This document shows, one piece after another, positions 12,186 through 24,102 of a DNA stretch of 64,000 nt; the stretch's first letter is position 1; each line of letters opens with the position of its first letter. This stretch comes from Papio anubis. Taxonomy: Eukaryota; Chordata; Mammalia; Primates; Cercopithecidae. The stretch is from the NCBI RefSeq assembly GCF_008728515.1, contig NC_044978.1, positions 5,723,771 to 5,787,770 of the forward strand, written 5' to 3'. The notes beneath the pieces were generated by a model. It had not been told where the DNA came from, searched no databases, and saw only the letters and a list, made by a program, of their open reading frames with translations. The position numbers were made by a program, and so were the translations under genes.

Positions 12186-12879
12186 GACTATTGTGAAACT
12201 ATGTGGAAGGTCAGGTTCGCCACCATCCTCCTACCGAAGGTTCTTTTATAAGACATACACCTTTAGAAAAGAGAACTTTTGGAGACAGTTACTGGTTTTT
12301 CTCCTGTACAGGAGACAGAATTGATGGACAGGGAATAGAAAAGCGGTTTCAGATAAATTCACCTGCTTCCCAGGTTTGTGAAGGGGGTACCCTTGGCTAG
12401 GGTGTTCTCTCCCTAGAGAAGGTAAGTTTTGAAGGGTGAACGTGACACTGAAGCCAGAAGCAACTGTTCCTGGGATCTGCGCGGGTAGAGGGGAGTGCTG
12501 GGGCCAGCATGTTATTCGTATGTAGTACAAACCTTAACACCTCCAGATGGTCACTACAGTTACCTAAGGATGAAGTTGTTAGTTTAAATAGGTGACTTAA
12601 AATTGTAGAAAAAAATTTTTTTTTTAAGATTTCAGGTCCTTGGGGAATGTTAGTGGTTGTACAGAATGTCTCTACAGAATTGTCTTCAATCTGAGACCTC
12701 CCAGCCTGGCTGTGACACAACTTCCTGTCTCGCTTTTTAGGATTACGTCTGAGAAGGCAGAAAAAAAGTGAAAAGTGTGCCCTGATTCCTGAAGACCAAT
12801 TTCAGAAATCACCACCAAGCTTTAAGCTTCTTCTTTTCTGGGAAAGGGTCAGGGAAGAGAAAACAGACTCAATCTTAGG

Positions 12880-13000
12880 GAACTTTGTTAAAATATGCAC
12901 GCCTGGGCCCCACTGTGGACTTCCCGAATCAGAATCTTGAGAGGATGAGGGTCTCCTTGGAGGCCAACCACGCATACTTTGGAAACATTTCTCCAGTGAC
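12880..13000 (+). mobile_element. MER5-like hAT fragment
   Basis: Partial match to MER5-type sequence: TTTGTTAAAATATGCACGCC, TGGGCCCCACTGTGGACTTC, CCGAATCAGAATCTTGAGAG, with a degraded end near ACGCATACTTTGGAAACATT. Confidence 0.55.
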
Positions 13001-13934
13001 TGATTCACGGCCCTGCGCCACGCACTGATGAGAACCATTGCTCTGGACATGCTCCCTACATACATCTTCACCTAAACGTCTCACCCCGAAGACACAGGCA
13101 TGACAGGAAATCCCCAGCTCTGAGCTGTAGGGGCCAAGGGGACCCATCAAAGAGCCTCTTCACCAGGGTCGTCAGGCTCAAACAAATATCTTGCAGCCCA
13201 GGTCCATGAAACCTAAAGATTGAGTAGTGAACAGGTGCCATGATGGGTCCAGTGGAGGCAGGAAAGGCTGTTCCAGTTCTGCTGAGGGTCTTTGAGGTGA
13301 TGGAGGCAGCCAAGAGCCTGAGCAGAGGCCTGGCTGGAGCACGGGGATGCCAGCCTTGGGGGATAGGGTAGAGTCAGCAAGGCGGGACTGGGGGCGGGGG
13401 GCCTTGCAAGCCTTAGTAAAGACCTGGATCTAATTGACCTAACTTTGGCCACCAAAAGGATCCAAGCTGGGGAGTAACACAGTTAGACTTGTATTTTAGA
13501 AAGATGCCTCCAGCGACAGCGTGGTAAAAATGAGGCAGGAAATCAAGGAAGAGACCACTGAAATAATTAGGCAAGACGTAAGGGTGAGCTAAACTAGCAT
13601 GGTGGTGGTGGTGGAGCTGGAGATAAGTGGGCTGATTCGGGAGACTCTTAGGAGATAAACGAAGACCACCTGGTGATGGATTCCATGTGGCATGCAAGAG
13701 AGCGACGAAGGGGCCAAGGAGCACTCCTGAGTTCGTGGCTTTGGCAAGTGGGTAGCCAATGAGATCTTTGGCGAGACTGGGGACACAGAAAGGATGACCA
13801 AGTTCTGATGGGAAAAATGCAAGTTTTGCTGGAAATATTGGCCGTGAAGAAATAGAGATGTTCAATCTGGAACTCAGGGAGGAAGTGTGGGCTGGAAATT
13901 AAGATACTGAATTCTTTTACATGAAAATTCAAGT
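13000..13934. other. Intergenic sequence without recognised features
   Basis: Moderately GC-rich. Minus-strand frames of up to 150 codons occur but show no known domain and no splice context that I trust. Confidence 0.55.
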
Positions 13935-14060
13935 GCCAGGCGCGGTGGCTCATGCCTGTACTCCCAGCTCTTAGGGAGGCTGAGGCGGGAGGATTGCTTG
14001 AGCCCAGGAGTTCAAGACCTGCCTGGGCAACATAGTGAGACCCCATTCTCCACAAAAAGA
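13935..14060 (+). mobile_element. Free left Alu monomer (FLAM-like)
   Basis: Only the left arm is present: GCCAGGCGCGGTGGCTCATG through the left-arm end and a short A-rich tail. This matches old free left monomers rather than a complete dimeric Alu. Confidence 0.75.
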
Positions 14061-14658
14061 GGGAGGGGAAGAAAATCCAAATAGAGGCCCAGGAACAAGA
14101 AGAAAAGGAGCCTTAAAATCTTTAAGGAACATTGATCATTCAAGGAGTGGACACAGGGCCTTAGAAGGGAGAGCCAAAATAAGTAAGAGAAAAATCAGAA
14201 AGGTGTGATTTTGAGGTTCAAGTTCTAATGCTGTTATTTAACCATGCCAAAACACACATAAAACACAGTAAGATCATGACATCTTTACACTCATGTCTGT
14301 GGTGTAGTGGCTGGGCCCAAAAACTACAAGTATTTCAGAAGTCTTAAAAATACAGTTGGCTTTTTCTCTACCCAAGTGCAGGCACATTATTTTGTGACGG
14401 ACACTTTGAAACTCACCAGTATAACTGTAAGTGGGTGGCTGTCAGGGTTAGGGCTGAGTCAACATAAGAAGGAAAGCCAGTTTGTCAGCATCCGACCAGC
14501 ATACCCACTACAGCCAGCCACTGCCGGCTCTGTGAGGTCACAGGACTGAAAGGCATTCCTGACTTCAGGGACTCTGAAATCCATCTGGGGACACACAACA
14601 TGTCCATGGGGAAAAGCAAAGAACACAAGAGTGCTAAAATGACGGAAGGGGCCAGAAA

Positions 14659-14766
14659 GCTGAGGTGGGAGGATGGCCGCAGCCCAGGAGTTTGAGGCTG
14701 CAGTGAGCTGTGACCATGCCAGTGCACTCCTGCCTGGGCAACAGAGCAAGACTCTGCCTCTACCAA
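14659..14766 (+). mobile_element. Partial Alu (right-arm end)
   Basis: Diverged right-arm sequence, from GCTGAGGTGGGAGG to AGCAAGACTCTGCCTC. It runs directly into the GGAA microsatellite, which probably grew from the Alu A tail. Confidence 0.75.
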
Positions 14767-14782
14767 AAGAAAGAAAAAGAAT

Positions 14783-15075
14783 GAGGAAGGAAGGAAGGAA
14801 GGAAGGAAGGAAGGAAGGAAGGAAGGGAAGGAAGGAAGGGAAGGGAAGGGAAGGAAGGAAGGAAGGAAAGGAGAGTGGCGGAGGAGGAAGGCAGAGAGAG
14901 CAGGACAGGCTTATTAGCATATATGTTGAGAGTGATGAGGAGCATTGCAGCGAAGGAAGGAATGAAGCGAAAGGAGGGAGGAGGAGGAAGAAGAGAGAGA
15001 AAGTTATATAAAGGAGAGAAGGAGAGGAGAGAGAGAGAGGGAGGGAGGGAGGGAAGGAGGGAGGGAGGAAGGAAA
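14783..15075 (+). repeat. GGAA / GGGA / GGAGG purine tract
   Basis: A GGAA microsatellite with GGGAA interruptions (14783-14875), an intervening purine-rich stretch, then GAGGGAGG units (15013-15075). It begins at the tail of a partial Alu. Long strongly biased open frames on both strands here are artefacts of the repeat. Confidence 0.92.
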
Positions 15076-15414
15076 GACAAGACAACACTAGACTAGACTG
15101 GAGGGGGAATGAGCCAAGACAGAGGGCTCCTACTGAAGTAGGAATTAGTCATTGAGAGCTGGGGGTGGGAGTAGCGGCTCCAGTTGCAGACAAGGCATGA
15201 AACAATAACATGTGACAAACTTCTACCATGTCACATTCCAATGCTCATCTTTCATGTTCTATAGCAAAACTGTGTTGGAAAAATTATATTTGTGATGTTA
15301 ATCCCTTTCCCCCTCATATACACATAGAATATTTATGACGCTAAACATTACTTTGAGAGGAAGATTCATTATAGGTACTCTGTCTTGCAACTGTTATCTT
15401 TGTTGCTCGTGAGT

Positions 15415-15600
15415 TTAAGCCCTTGTTATCCATGCCTGGAATATTCTCCAAATCCCTTTGCCCTTACCAATATCCCACCCTACTTTAAAGGTCCAGCTTA
15501 AACTCTAGTAATAAAATATTGCAAAGTGAGCTCTGTCTCCCCCGAACCTGCACAACAGCACAATTGTGGTTTTACACCCTACCTGACATGCATCATTTTC
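15415..15600 (+). mobile_element. LINE2 fragment
   Basis: Old L2-like sequence around GCCTGGAATATTCTCCAAAT and GGTCCAGCTTAAACTCTAGT, partly matching the same segment as the L2 at 50.6 kb. Confidence 0.55.
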
Positions 15601-15946
15601 ATGGCTCTTGTTTAACCCTCACAGAAATCACCGTGAGGCAGGGAAGGCGGGATCCATCCCTATTAGGGTAAGTCAATAACACCGAGCTTCGGAGGTCAGA
15701 GGAGGGTGTTGGCTGCCGAATCCCAGACCTTCTGGGTCTGGGTCCCAGTTCCATTCTGGCTCTGGAACCTTCCCACAGTATCCTGGTACGCTGCAGCATG
15801 GACACATCGCTCTTCCGGTGTAGGCAGACCTTCCTGAATCCCCTGGTAGCAAATGACGCCCCTTTACTTTGTGTCGCTAGAACTTCCGGGATGCTCAGAA
15901 GCAAAGAGGAAAGTGCCGAATACTTGCTGCATAAACTATCCACTGT

Positions 15947-16436
15947 AGCAATATTCATCTCCAAACATCAGAATACAGCAACATTCATCTCCAAACATCA
16001 GAATACAGCAACATTCATCTCCAAACATCAGAATACAGCAACATTCATATCCAATCAGAATACAGCAACATTCATATCCAATCAGAATACAGCAACATTC
16101 ATCTCCAAACATCAGAATACAGCAACATTCATCTCCAAACATCAGAATACAGCAACATTCATATCAATCAGAATACCTTAACATTCATATCCAGTCGGTG
16201 GCAGCAGTCGCCGCCAAACATCGGTACGGCAACATCGCCATCCAAACATCAGAACACAGCAACGTATATCCCAGAGCATCAGAATACGGCAGCAGTATCC
16301 AAAAGGCATGAGAATGCAACATTCGCTGTCCAAACATCAGAATACAGCAACATTCATCTCCAAACATCAGAATACAGCAACATTCATATCCAATCAGAAT
16401 ACAGCAACATTCATATCCAAACATCAGAATACATGC
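15947..16436 (+). repeat. Minisatellite of 27-30-bp units
   Basis: About sixteen tandem units. The 30-bp form starts AGCAACATTCATCTCCAAAC and finishes ATCAGAATAC. The 27-bp form lacks three bases (ATATCCAATCAG in place of ATCTCCAAACATCAG). The two forms alternate in blocks. The centre (about 16177-16330) is degenerate while both flanks are nearly identical. Because units are multiples of three, both strands stay open and yield repeat peptides (ATFISKHQNT); I do not regard these as genes. Confidence 0.93.
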
Positions 16437-16647
16437 AGCACACTTGTGTGTCATCTTTCTATTGATTTGGGTTCCTTCCTCAAATAGTGTATTATTAATT
16501 TCTGAATCTGGAAAAGCAGCATTCAAGGCACTATCAAATTTAAACCTCACTTATTCATATACCTTTGCAAAAACCTAGTTTATAATAAGAAGACCCCAAA
16601 TTTTTTAAAAAGCATTCCCCAAAATGAACTACCTTTTGGGGGTATCA

Positions 16648-16952
16648 TTTTTTTTTTTTTTTTTTTTTTTTGAGACAGAGTCTTGCTCTGTCGCCCAGGC
16701 TGGAGTGCAGTGGCCGGATCTCAGCTCACTGCAAGCTCCACCTCCCAGGTTCACGCCATTCTCCTGCCTCAGCCTCCCGAGTAGCTGGGACTACAGGCGC
16801 TGCCACCTCGCCTGGCTAGTTTTTTGTATTTTTTAGTAGAGACGGGGTTTCACCGTGTTAGCCAGGATGGTCTCGATCTCCTGACCTCGTGATCCACCCA
16901 TCTCGGCCTCCCAAAGTGCTGGGATTACAGGCTTGAGCCACCACGCCCGGCC
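16648..16952 (-). mobile_element. AluYR-type element
   Basis: Reverse-oriented young Alu. It contains GTGGCCGGATCTCAGCTCAC and CAGGCTTGAGCCACCACG, the reverse complement of the monkey-type variants. The duplication GGGGGTATCATTTTT flanks it at about 16638-16652 and 16953-16967. Confidence 0.93.
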
Positions 16953-17169
16953 GGGGGTATCATTTTTTAAGTCTGTGATTTAGATACTTTTTTTTTTTTT
17001 ACAAATTATGATAAAGATTAAGTACAACATTAATTAACAAGCCCTAGATATCTGGACCTATAGGAAGTATCTGAAGATTCTCGCTTGGATATTGAAGGGA
17101 AATGAGTTAGTTGTGACAAACCATTTGGGAAGAATGTCTAAATACTCCAGTAAGGATTAAGGAGAATAA

Positions 17170-17302
17170 GCCAGGCACAGTGGCACATGTCTGTAGTCTC
17201 AGCTACTTGGCAGGTCAAATCAGGAGGATTGCTTGAGCCCAGGAGTTCAAGCCCAGCCTGGGCAACATAGCAAGACCTCATCTCTATTTAAAAAAAAAAA
17301 AA
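17170..17302 (+). mobile_element. Free left Alu monomer (FLAM-like)
   Basis: Single left-arm unit beginning GCCAGGCACAGTGGCACATG and ending in a pure A tail with no right arm. Confidence 0.78.
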
Positions 17303-17451
17303 TCAAGCACCAGCTTACACTGACTACAAATAATTCATTTGTCTTTGCTACATGATGGCTTTTACTCTGTGCCTCGAGGAAGACATGACATTTAATCTTT
17401 ACTCCTGAAAGTTTTCCTCACTTAATCCTACTTCAGAGTAAGAAATTCTGG

Positions 17452-17760
17452 GCCGGGCGCGGTGGCTCACACCTGTAATCCCAGCACTTCGGGAGGCTGA
17501 GGCAGGGGGATCACCTGAGGTCGGGAGTTCAAGACCAGCCTGACCAAGATCTCTATTAAAAATACAAAATTAGTCAAGCATGGTGGTGCACGCCTGTAAT
17601 CCCAGCTACTCAGGAGCCTGAGGCGGGAGAATCACTTGCACCGGGGAGGCGGAGCTTGCAGTGAGCTGAGATCGTGCCGCTGCACTCCAGCCTGGGCGAC
17701 AGAGCGAGACTCCGTCTCAAAAAAATAAAAATTAAAAAAAAAATTAAAAAGAAATAAAAA
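17452..17760 (+). mobile_element. AluS element
   Basis: Full-length Alu of S type with a small internal deletion in the left arm. The duplication AGAAATTCTGG occurs before (17441-17451) and after (17761-17771). Confidence 0.94.
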
Positions 17761-18059
17761 AGAAATTCTGGATTGCACTTTATTGAGACCAGAACAATAT
17801 TTTTGCTCTGGCTAGTAGGAAGAACATTGATTTACAGCTCGAAAAAATTAATAAGGCTTTTTATACTCACGAGAAATCTGTAAGCTTCAAAATTCAGCCT
17901 CAGTCAGAGTGAAGTGGCCAGAAGATGCTGTGGAGAAAGGAAGCACTCGCCAGCCAGAAGACAGATGAGCTCGAGAGTGTCGAAAGAGGGGAGGCATGGG
18001 AGTCACACTTTGTGACTTTCTGTTTATTGTCTTTATTTTATTTTATTTTATTTTATTTT

Positions 18060-18345
18060 TTAAAGACAGAGTCTTGCTCTGTTGCCCAGACTGGAGTGCA
18101 GTGGTGTGATCTTGGTTCACTGCAACCTCCGCCTCCCAGGTTAAAGTGATTCTCCTGCCTCAGCCTCCCAAGTGGCTGGGATTACAGGCATGTGCCACCA
18201 CACCTGGCTAAATTTTGTATTTTTAGTGGAGACAGGGTTTTACCATGTTGGACAGGTTGGTCTCGAACTCCTGACCTCAAGTGATCTGCCCGCCTTGGCC
18301 TCCCAAAGTACTGGGATTACAGGCACGAGGCACCACACCCCAGCC
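18060..18345 (-). mobile_element. AluS element
   Basis: Reverse-oriented Alu whose tail became a TTTTA pentamer run (18033-18061). The duplication TTCTGTTTATTGT is seen at about 18018-18030 and 18348-18360. Confidence 0.93.
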
Positions 18346-18361
18346 CCTTCTGTTTATTGTA

Positions 18362-20889
18362 TTCTTAAACATTTCAGTTTTCCATAAATAGTTTTCTGAG
18401 TTTGGAATAATATGTGCTTACTGTAGAAAAATTGGGACATACAGATGACTAAAATTAAGATGAGTATTTTCATAGAGGCAAGACTTTCAAGAAGTATGGA
18501 TTTGGAAGCCCTTGTTCAATTTACCTGTAAGGTTACATCTCCCAGTGGGAACTTGACTTTGTAGTCATTCAGTTCACCCTGGGCTGCAACCCAGCCCGAG
18601 TTGTCTGAACCTTGGTGCAACTTCATTTTAGCAATTCCCCTCAAATACACCAACTCCAAACACCTCAGGTAAACCAGAGACTTGGGAGATTTCTGGTATT
18701 ACATCAGTCAACCAGAACAAGACAAGCAGAGTTGCTGGCTTTTTTTTTTTTTTTTTTTTTTTAAACTAGCTTGAATATTTGGGAGTAATAGCAAGTAGTT
18801 TGTTAGTATTATATTATAGTAGACATCCCTAGTGAGGCTTTACAAATAGCCACATTATGACTACAAAATGAGTTAGCAACAGTTGGGGAAACTGCTCTAG
18901 GAAGATACGAAAAAGTTATCAAGAAATCAAACTCATGGACTTGTTCTCAAAGTGTGCGGGACAGGGGGAGAGAAACGAGAACATTAAAATGAAAAATTAG
19001 CTGCAAGCAAAATCCCACAGATGCAAAGAGAAGGCGCAGGAGGTGGGGGAAGAAATGACAAGCAACCCCAACGAAGCCATGTGGCTGGGCTGGGCTGGGG
19101 GTTGGGGGGAAGAAAACGTAAATCAGGACAGAGAAAATAAATTTTTTGTTACATTTTTATGGAAAGTTTGCACAAACAACAGTCAGCTGTCTTTAGATTT
19201 AAGATATGGTTAAAAGGAAACACATTGTGAGCATGGCCATACCTACTCCAACCACTTTGGGGAAGACCCTCCCCCTTGTCTGCTGCCCCACAGAGCACCT
19301 GACCTCAGTCTCGTATTTTCCCCACAAATGAACTGCCCGTTCCGTTCCACTGTGCAAGGTTTGGCTTCTCCTGAGCTGCCTGCTCGGTGGCTTTTCCCAC
19401 CTCTTTTAACTTCCCGCCCACTTGGCGCTGCACACGCAGATTGAGGGCTGCCATGGAGAAACACAGCGGCTCCGTCACAGCCCGAGAGCAAAGGGCCAGG
19501 GTTCTGCAGCACAGGTGCTTGCAACAGGACGGGCTGGAAGCTTCCCGCTCAGCTTCTCATCTTACAAAAACTTCTTGACATTCCAAAAGTCAAAGCTCAG
19601 TTCCTGTTCCTGGTGTTCTTTGGTTTCGGTTTGTGTTGAGGTTTTTTGGTGGTAAGGTAGGTGCATGGAAGCAAAAAGGATGCAGTAGCTGGGAGCACAT
19701 TCCCAAGAGGTTTCTTAGTGAGAAGCAGCCCTGACCACAGCACACAGCATTTTTGAAATCCTGCTTGAAGCCATCACACCCAGCCCATTTCTTGCTGAAG
19801 ATTTCAAAGCTCATAAGGGCCACCTAGAAACAATGACCAGCAGAGGCTCCCCCAGCCAGGAAATCAAGGAAATAATATTAAAGTGGTATCAATTGTTTAG
19901 CCGAGGGCATGGTCTTGGGCAGAGTCTGTCTATAAGGCAAAACATGAGAACATAGGATTGGAAATGATGAATGCTCTACTGTAAGGGAGGAAAAGAAGCC
20001 ATCTTCTCAGGGCATGGAAGCAGAGAAGGGTACTCAGAGAAGGCCTTGTGAAAGAGACAGCATTTGATCTGGACCTTGAAATTAAATAAAAATTTAAATA
20101 TTCAGAGATTAGAAGTCGGGAGAAGGAAGTAGCGGTTCACCAGACATTCAGTCTGTATACTAAGTCAACATCGCTTCTTTCCAAGTCCTAACAGTGCAGC
20201 ATAAGGAAGAACACATCTTAAATAAAATTAATAGTGCCCCTCTTCCCTCTGGACCTTACATTCTTTAGAACAATCCTACTCGGGCCAAATAAGCTCACTA
20301 ACACGTTTATAATCTTCACTGCACTGTCACATGAAGTAAGCCACCTACTAGAGTAAGCTGAGAAACACTTCCACTTGTTTCTCTATTTCCGTATGTATCA
20401 AATCAGTTTTAGAAAACGCAGTGGATGACTTACTATATGTGTATACTGCAATTGAGCAATCCGGCAAAGGGATGGCAGGTGTAAGAGCCGGGTTTCTCAC
20501 TGTTGGAGTGGGAACTTACAGATAAGCAAGAAAGGAGGCTTGAATGATCCATGTCAATGCATTAGAGTTGGGGACATCAGCATGACACCTAGCTTAATAG
20601 AAGTAGAGGTGGTTACATTTAGCAACATCTATTGATATGTGTATGTGGACAGGTGAGCATACACACATATACCTCCTTGCTCTGTCAGCTGAGAAGACGT
20701 AGAAGTAATGTCTCCCCAGGAGTAATGCACACCGCCAGCACCCAGATGGTGGTTTCTAATACCATTCTCCAATAAAAGACACCAGTGTTCTTTAGAGAAA
20801 TGACTCATTCCAAGACTGGGACAGGAAATATACACCATGAGCCTACAGCTTCTTATAGTGCCAGAGAGTTAAGAAGGTGCTCAAAAACA
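18362..20889. other. Intergenic sequence without recognised genes
   Basis: Contains a T22 tract (18740-18762) and a slightly CpG-richer piece (19340-19560). No coding exon identified. Confidence 0.55.
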
Positions 20890-21812
20890 TGTGAACAAAC
20901 CACAATGATGGGGGTACATCAAAGAGGTACAAGAGCCAACTTAAAGAGCTCTCAGTGCAAAAGCTGGAAAAGTTTGAGCAATAAAATCAAGTGGTAATAG
21001 ACTCTCACCCAAAGTATAACATAAATATCCGAACCTATACTGCTAAGAATGATTGAATAAATAAATAAGTGGCAAAGAAGAGACAAATCTTCTATACAAA
21101 AGAATTACAACTTATTTAGATACTCTGCCCTTAAGGAAGTAGAGCTTAACTCTCCACTCCTTAAGTGGCACATGGTGACTTTCTTCCAAACAGAACAGTA
21201 TGGAAATGGAGGAAAAACAGTAACTTCACAGTGAAGAAAGCTGACAACCACTACCTCCAGCCAGATGATCAAGGTTAACATCAACAGTGGTAATAAGTCA
21301 TAACGAATAGGATGGACCCTTGATATGATATGATGAGAATCGAACTTTATCTCTGTGGTCCTCCTCCCCAAAACACATAACTCTGGCCTACTCATGACAA
21401 AAGTATAAGTCATACTCAAACTGAGGACATTGTACAAAACACCAGACACATACTCCTCAAAACTGCCGAGGACATCAAATATAAAGAGAGTTTCAGAAAT
21501 TGTCACCGACCAAGGAAGACCAAGGAGGCAGGACAACTGATTGTAGTATAGTATCCTGGTTGGGCTCCTGGGACAAGAACAACAAAAAATGACAGTGGGA
21601 CAAACAGAAAATTTGAATACAAGGTGAACTTTACTTAACAATAATGTAACAATATTGGTTCATTAATTGTGACTAAGGTACTGTACTAATGTGAAATGAT
21701 AATAACAAGGGAAATTGGATATAGGGTATCCAAGAACTCTCTGTACTATCTTTGTAATAATTCCAGAAATCTAAAAATGTTATAAAAGGTTTATTTTTAA
21801 AATGCACTGGAA
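20890..21812 (+). mobile_element. L1M-like 3' fragment
   Basis: Ends with GGGTATCCAAGAACTCTCTG, ACTATCTTTGTAATAATTCC and AGAAATCTAAAAATGTTATA, close to the 3' terminus shared by older L1M elements. The minus-strand open frame of 178 codons here is fortuitous. Confidence 0.65.
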
Positions 21813-22340
21813 GTGCTTTACTCTCAAAAACTCTCTACAAAAATGCTGACTGCTGAAGTCCTGAGGCAAGTCTTTCTAAAGTGCTGGCCCTTTCACCTGT
21901 TGGGCTAGAGCAAAAGTCAATTGTGAAAGATACCTTCTACTATGCTCATTTGTCTGGCTTCTTGGGGGCCATCTGGAGCCCCAGTCCACCTAATTAAGTC
22001 CCCTTCAAATTAAGAGACGAGACACGGAAGGGAGAGAAGTGTAGAAATGACCATTTCTGCTTCCAAGCTCACTGTTCTATTCCAGAGAATCTTAACACTT
22101 TCCCAACTGAATATTGGTCCTTTGACATTCAACACAGATGTCCTCTCATGAACTGCCTTCAAATAACACACGAAGGAAACAAGAGGGGCAAAAGCTGTCT
22201 TCTCCAATGCACTTAAGCTTTGTTAGTTATCTGTCTCACTTATTTTAGCAACAGTGACAAACAATGTGAAGCTGCACTTTGTCGATGGGTCCGCTGATTA
22301 CTACCCCACTGAGCTGTGACTAACTTTAAAGGGGGTGTTT

Positions 22341-22622
22341 GGCCGGGCGCGGTGGCTCACGTCTGTAATCCCAGCATTTCGGACGGAGGCCGAGGCAGGT
22401 GGATCATCTGAGGTCAGGAGTTCAAGACCAGCCTGGCCAACATGGTGAAACCCCGGCCCTACTAAAAATAATCAGCTGGGCGTGGTGGCAGGTGCCTCTA
22501 ATCCCAGCTCTCAATGAAAGGTTTTGAACCTGGGAGGCAGAGGCTGCAGTGAGCCAAGATCGTGCCACTGCACTCCAGCCTGGGCAACAGAGCGAGACTC
22601 TGTCAAAAAAAAAAAAAAAAAA
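22341..22622 (+). mobile_element. AluS element with internal deletion
   Basis: Alu with S-type sequence; part of the right arm is missing after CTAATCCCAGCTCTC. The flanking duplication is roughly AAAGGGGGTGTTT before and AAAGGAGGTGTTT after. Confidence 0.92.
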
Positions 22623-22860
22623 AGGAGGTGTTTTTCAGGGGAAAAAAACTTTTCCCACAATAAATCATATATTGTATAGTAAAGAATGGTAGGCACTGGC
22701 TTGAAGCATAGATAGAAGAAGGTTACAAAATAATTTCCCAAGATAAGTTCTTAAAAGGGAGTCACATGGACATCACAAAATATCCTCTTGCATGACATGT
22801 CCTTTTGTTTCATTGTCATTTTCAGACTATAAGAATACAGGCACCTTTGGTCTAATGCGA

Positions 22861-22895
22861 TATCCATCCATCCATCCATCCATCCATCCATCCAT
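22861..22895. repeat. ATCC tetranucleotide microsatellite
   Basis: Eight ATCC units in a row, downstream of an Alu. Confidence 0.96.
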
Positions 22896-23990
22896 GCATA
22901 TCTGCAAGTTACCATTTATCAGGCCTCTGATGACTCAGCTGGTGGCAGATATCTACAGAAGTGTTGGAGAACCAAAGGCTCTTAGTGCAAAGGTGAGAGT
23001 GGCAATGAGATTGAGGGATGGTAGTGGTCTGTGGATACAAGGAGGGAAAGACAATATAAATATAAAATTTAAAATACTAGTGATCAATTGTGGTTATCAA
23101 TAACAGAGAGCAAGAGTGAGTCCAAATATTAATAGCATAACAACAAACAAATGAAAATCATTGCTATTATGCAAAGTGAAGAGTAGTAAAGTAAAATAAA
23201 CTAAAGGTAATGGAAAATAAAAATAATGCATGGAACTTTACACTAAAGGATGAGAAGCAAGGAAAACACGAAGGAAAGTGACCTGGGAGGAATTTATTTG
23301 ATGGAATTCAGGAGCTGCAGTTAAGCAGCCTATTCGGCCTCTCTTGAGCACAGGTGCCTTGGTTTTTCTTGAAATTCCTGTATGGAGCAATGCACTGTGC
23401 AAATGTATTAATCACATATGATTAACTATTTGCTTGACAGGAAAGGTCTGGAGCCACTGAGTGTGAAGGTCGGGGGTGGGGTGGGGGACCAAGATCCAAG
23501 TTTTAAATCCAAGAACTCCCACAGTAGGGATAAGATTTTACAGTTAAATGAAGTATTAAGGTCAGGTGAATAACTTCTTTTGATTACTCAGTGGTTCTCG
23601 ATTTCATGGCCAACACCAGGGAAGGAGGCAAGTATTGAGCACTCTGCTTGAATTTTCTCTAAGGAGGGGGAGAAAACCCACCACTCTAAATGCTAAAAAT
23701 AAGTTAAAACCATACCATTTCCTTTGGAAAGACAACATGTTTATGAACTGTGACCATTCTCTCCAAGGAATCAGAATCCTGCCTTCCGCCTTCTCCTTAA
23801 GTCCCCACGTTTCCTCGGTTCACTAGATAGTTCTGAAAGGAACACACAGTTACCTTTCCTTGACCACAGCTGCTTTTGGTCCTAGAGTAAAACTCACAAT
23901 ACACTCCCAGTATTCCTGCTCTTCCTAACTTCATGCCTGAAAAAGGAAATGTCTGTATTGAGACAGTTTAAAATATATAGACAAACTTAC

Positions 23991-24102
23991 GCAACAAAAT
24001 ACAACTTGTTCTTCAAAGCAGTCACCTTGCCGTCTCCAGACACGTATCCAAAGATACTGTCATTGTTCACAACAATTTTTGGAAGTCTCCTTTGGATATT
24101 GC
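23991..24102 (-). other. Exon-like open block downstream of STOX2, unassigned
   Basis: On the minus strand a 112-bp block lies between TTTTCTTATAAAG and a strong donor, GTAAGTTTG. One frame is open throughout and reads like ordinary coding sequence, including LPKIVVNNDSIFGYVSGDGK followed by VTALKNKLYFVA. I do not recognise the peptide. The block lies about 1 kb past the inferred STOX2 poly(A) site. Spliced directly after STOX2 exon 3 it would hit a stop after about 14 codons. The polypyrimidine tract is short. It could be a chance open frame, a lncRNA exon or a read-through exon. Confidence 0.25.

Noticed and set aside
13413..13865. 150-codon minus-strand open frame
   Set aside because: No domain, no similarity that I recognise, no promoter or splice context; composition fits chance in GC-richer intergenic DNA.
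14459..15088. 209-codon minus-strand frame rich in Leu/Pro/Ser/Phe
   Set aside because: It reads through the GGAA/GGGA purine tract and a partial Alu; the bias comes from the simple repeat.
15798..16181. 127-codon frame with repeats (ATFISKHQNT)
   Set aside because: Produced by a minisatellite whose units are multiples of three; both strands are open, which argues against coding selection.
15947..16436. CRISPR-like regular repeats
   Set aside because: The units are contiguous with no unique spacers, and the surrounding DNA is clearly a primate genome.
21105..21641. 178-codon minus-strand frame
   Set aside because: It lies antisense to an L1M-like 3' fragment and has no recognisable domain.
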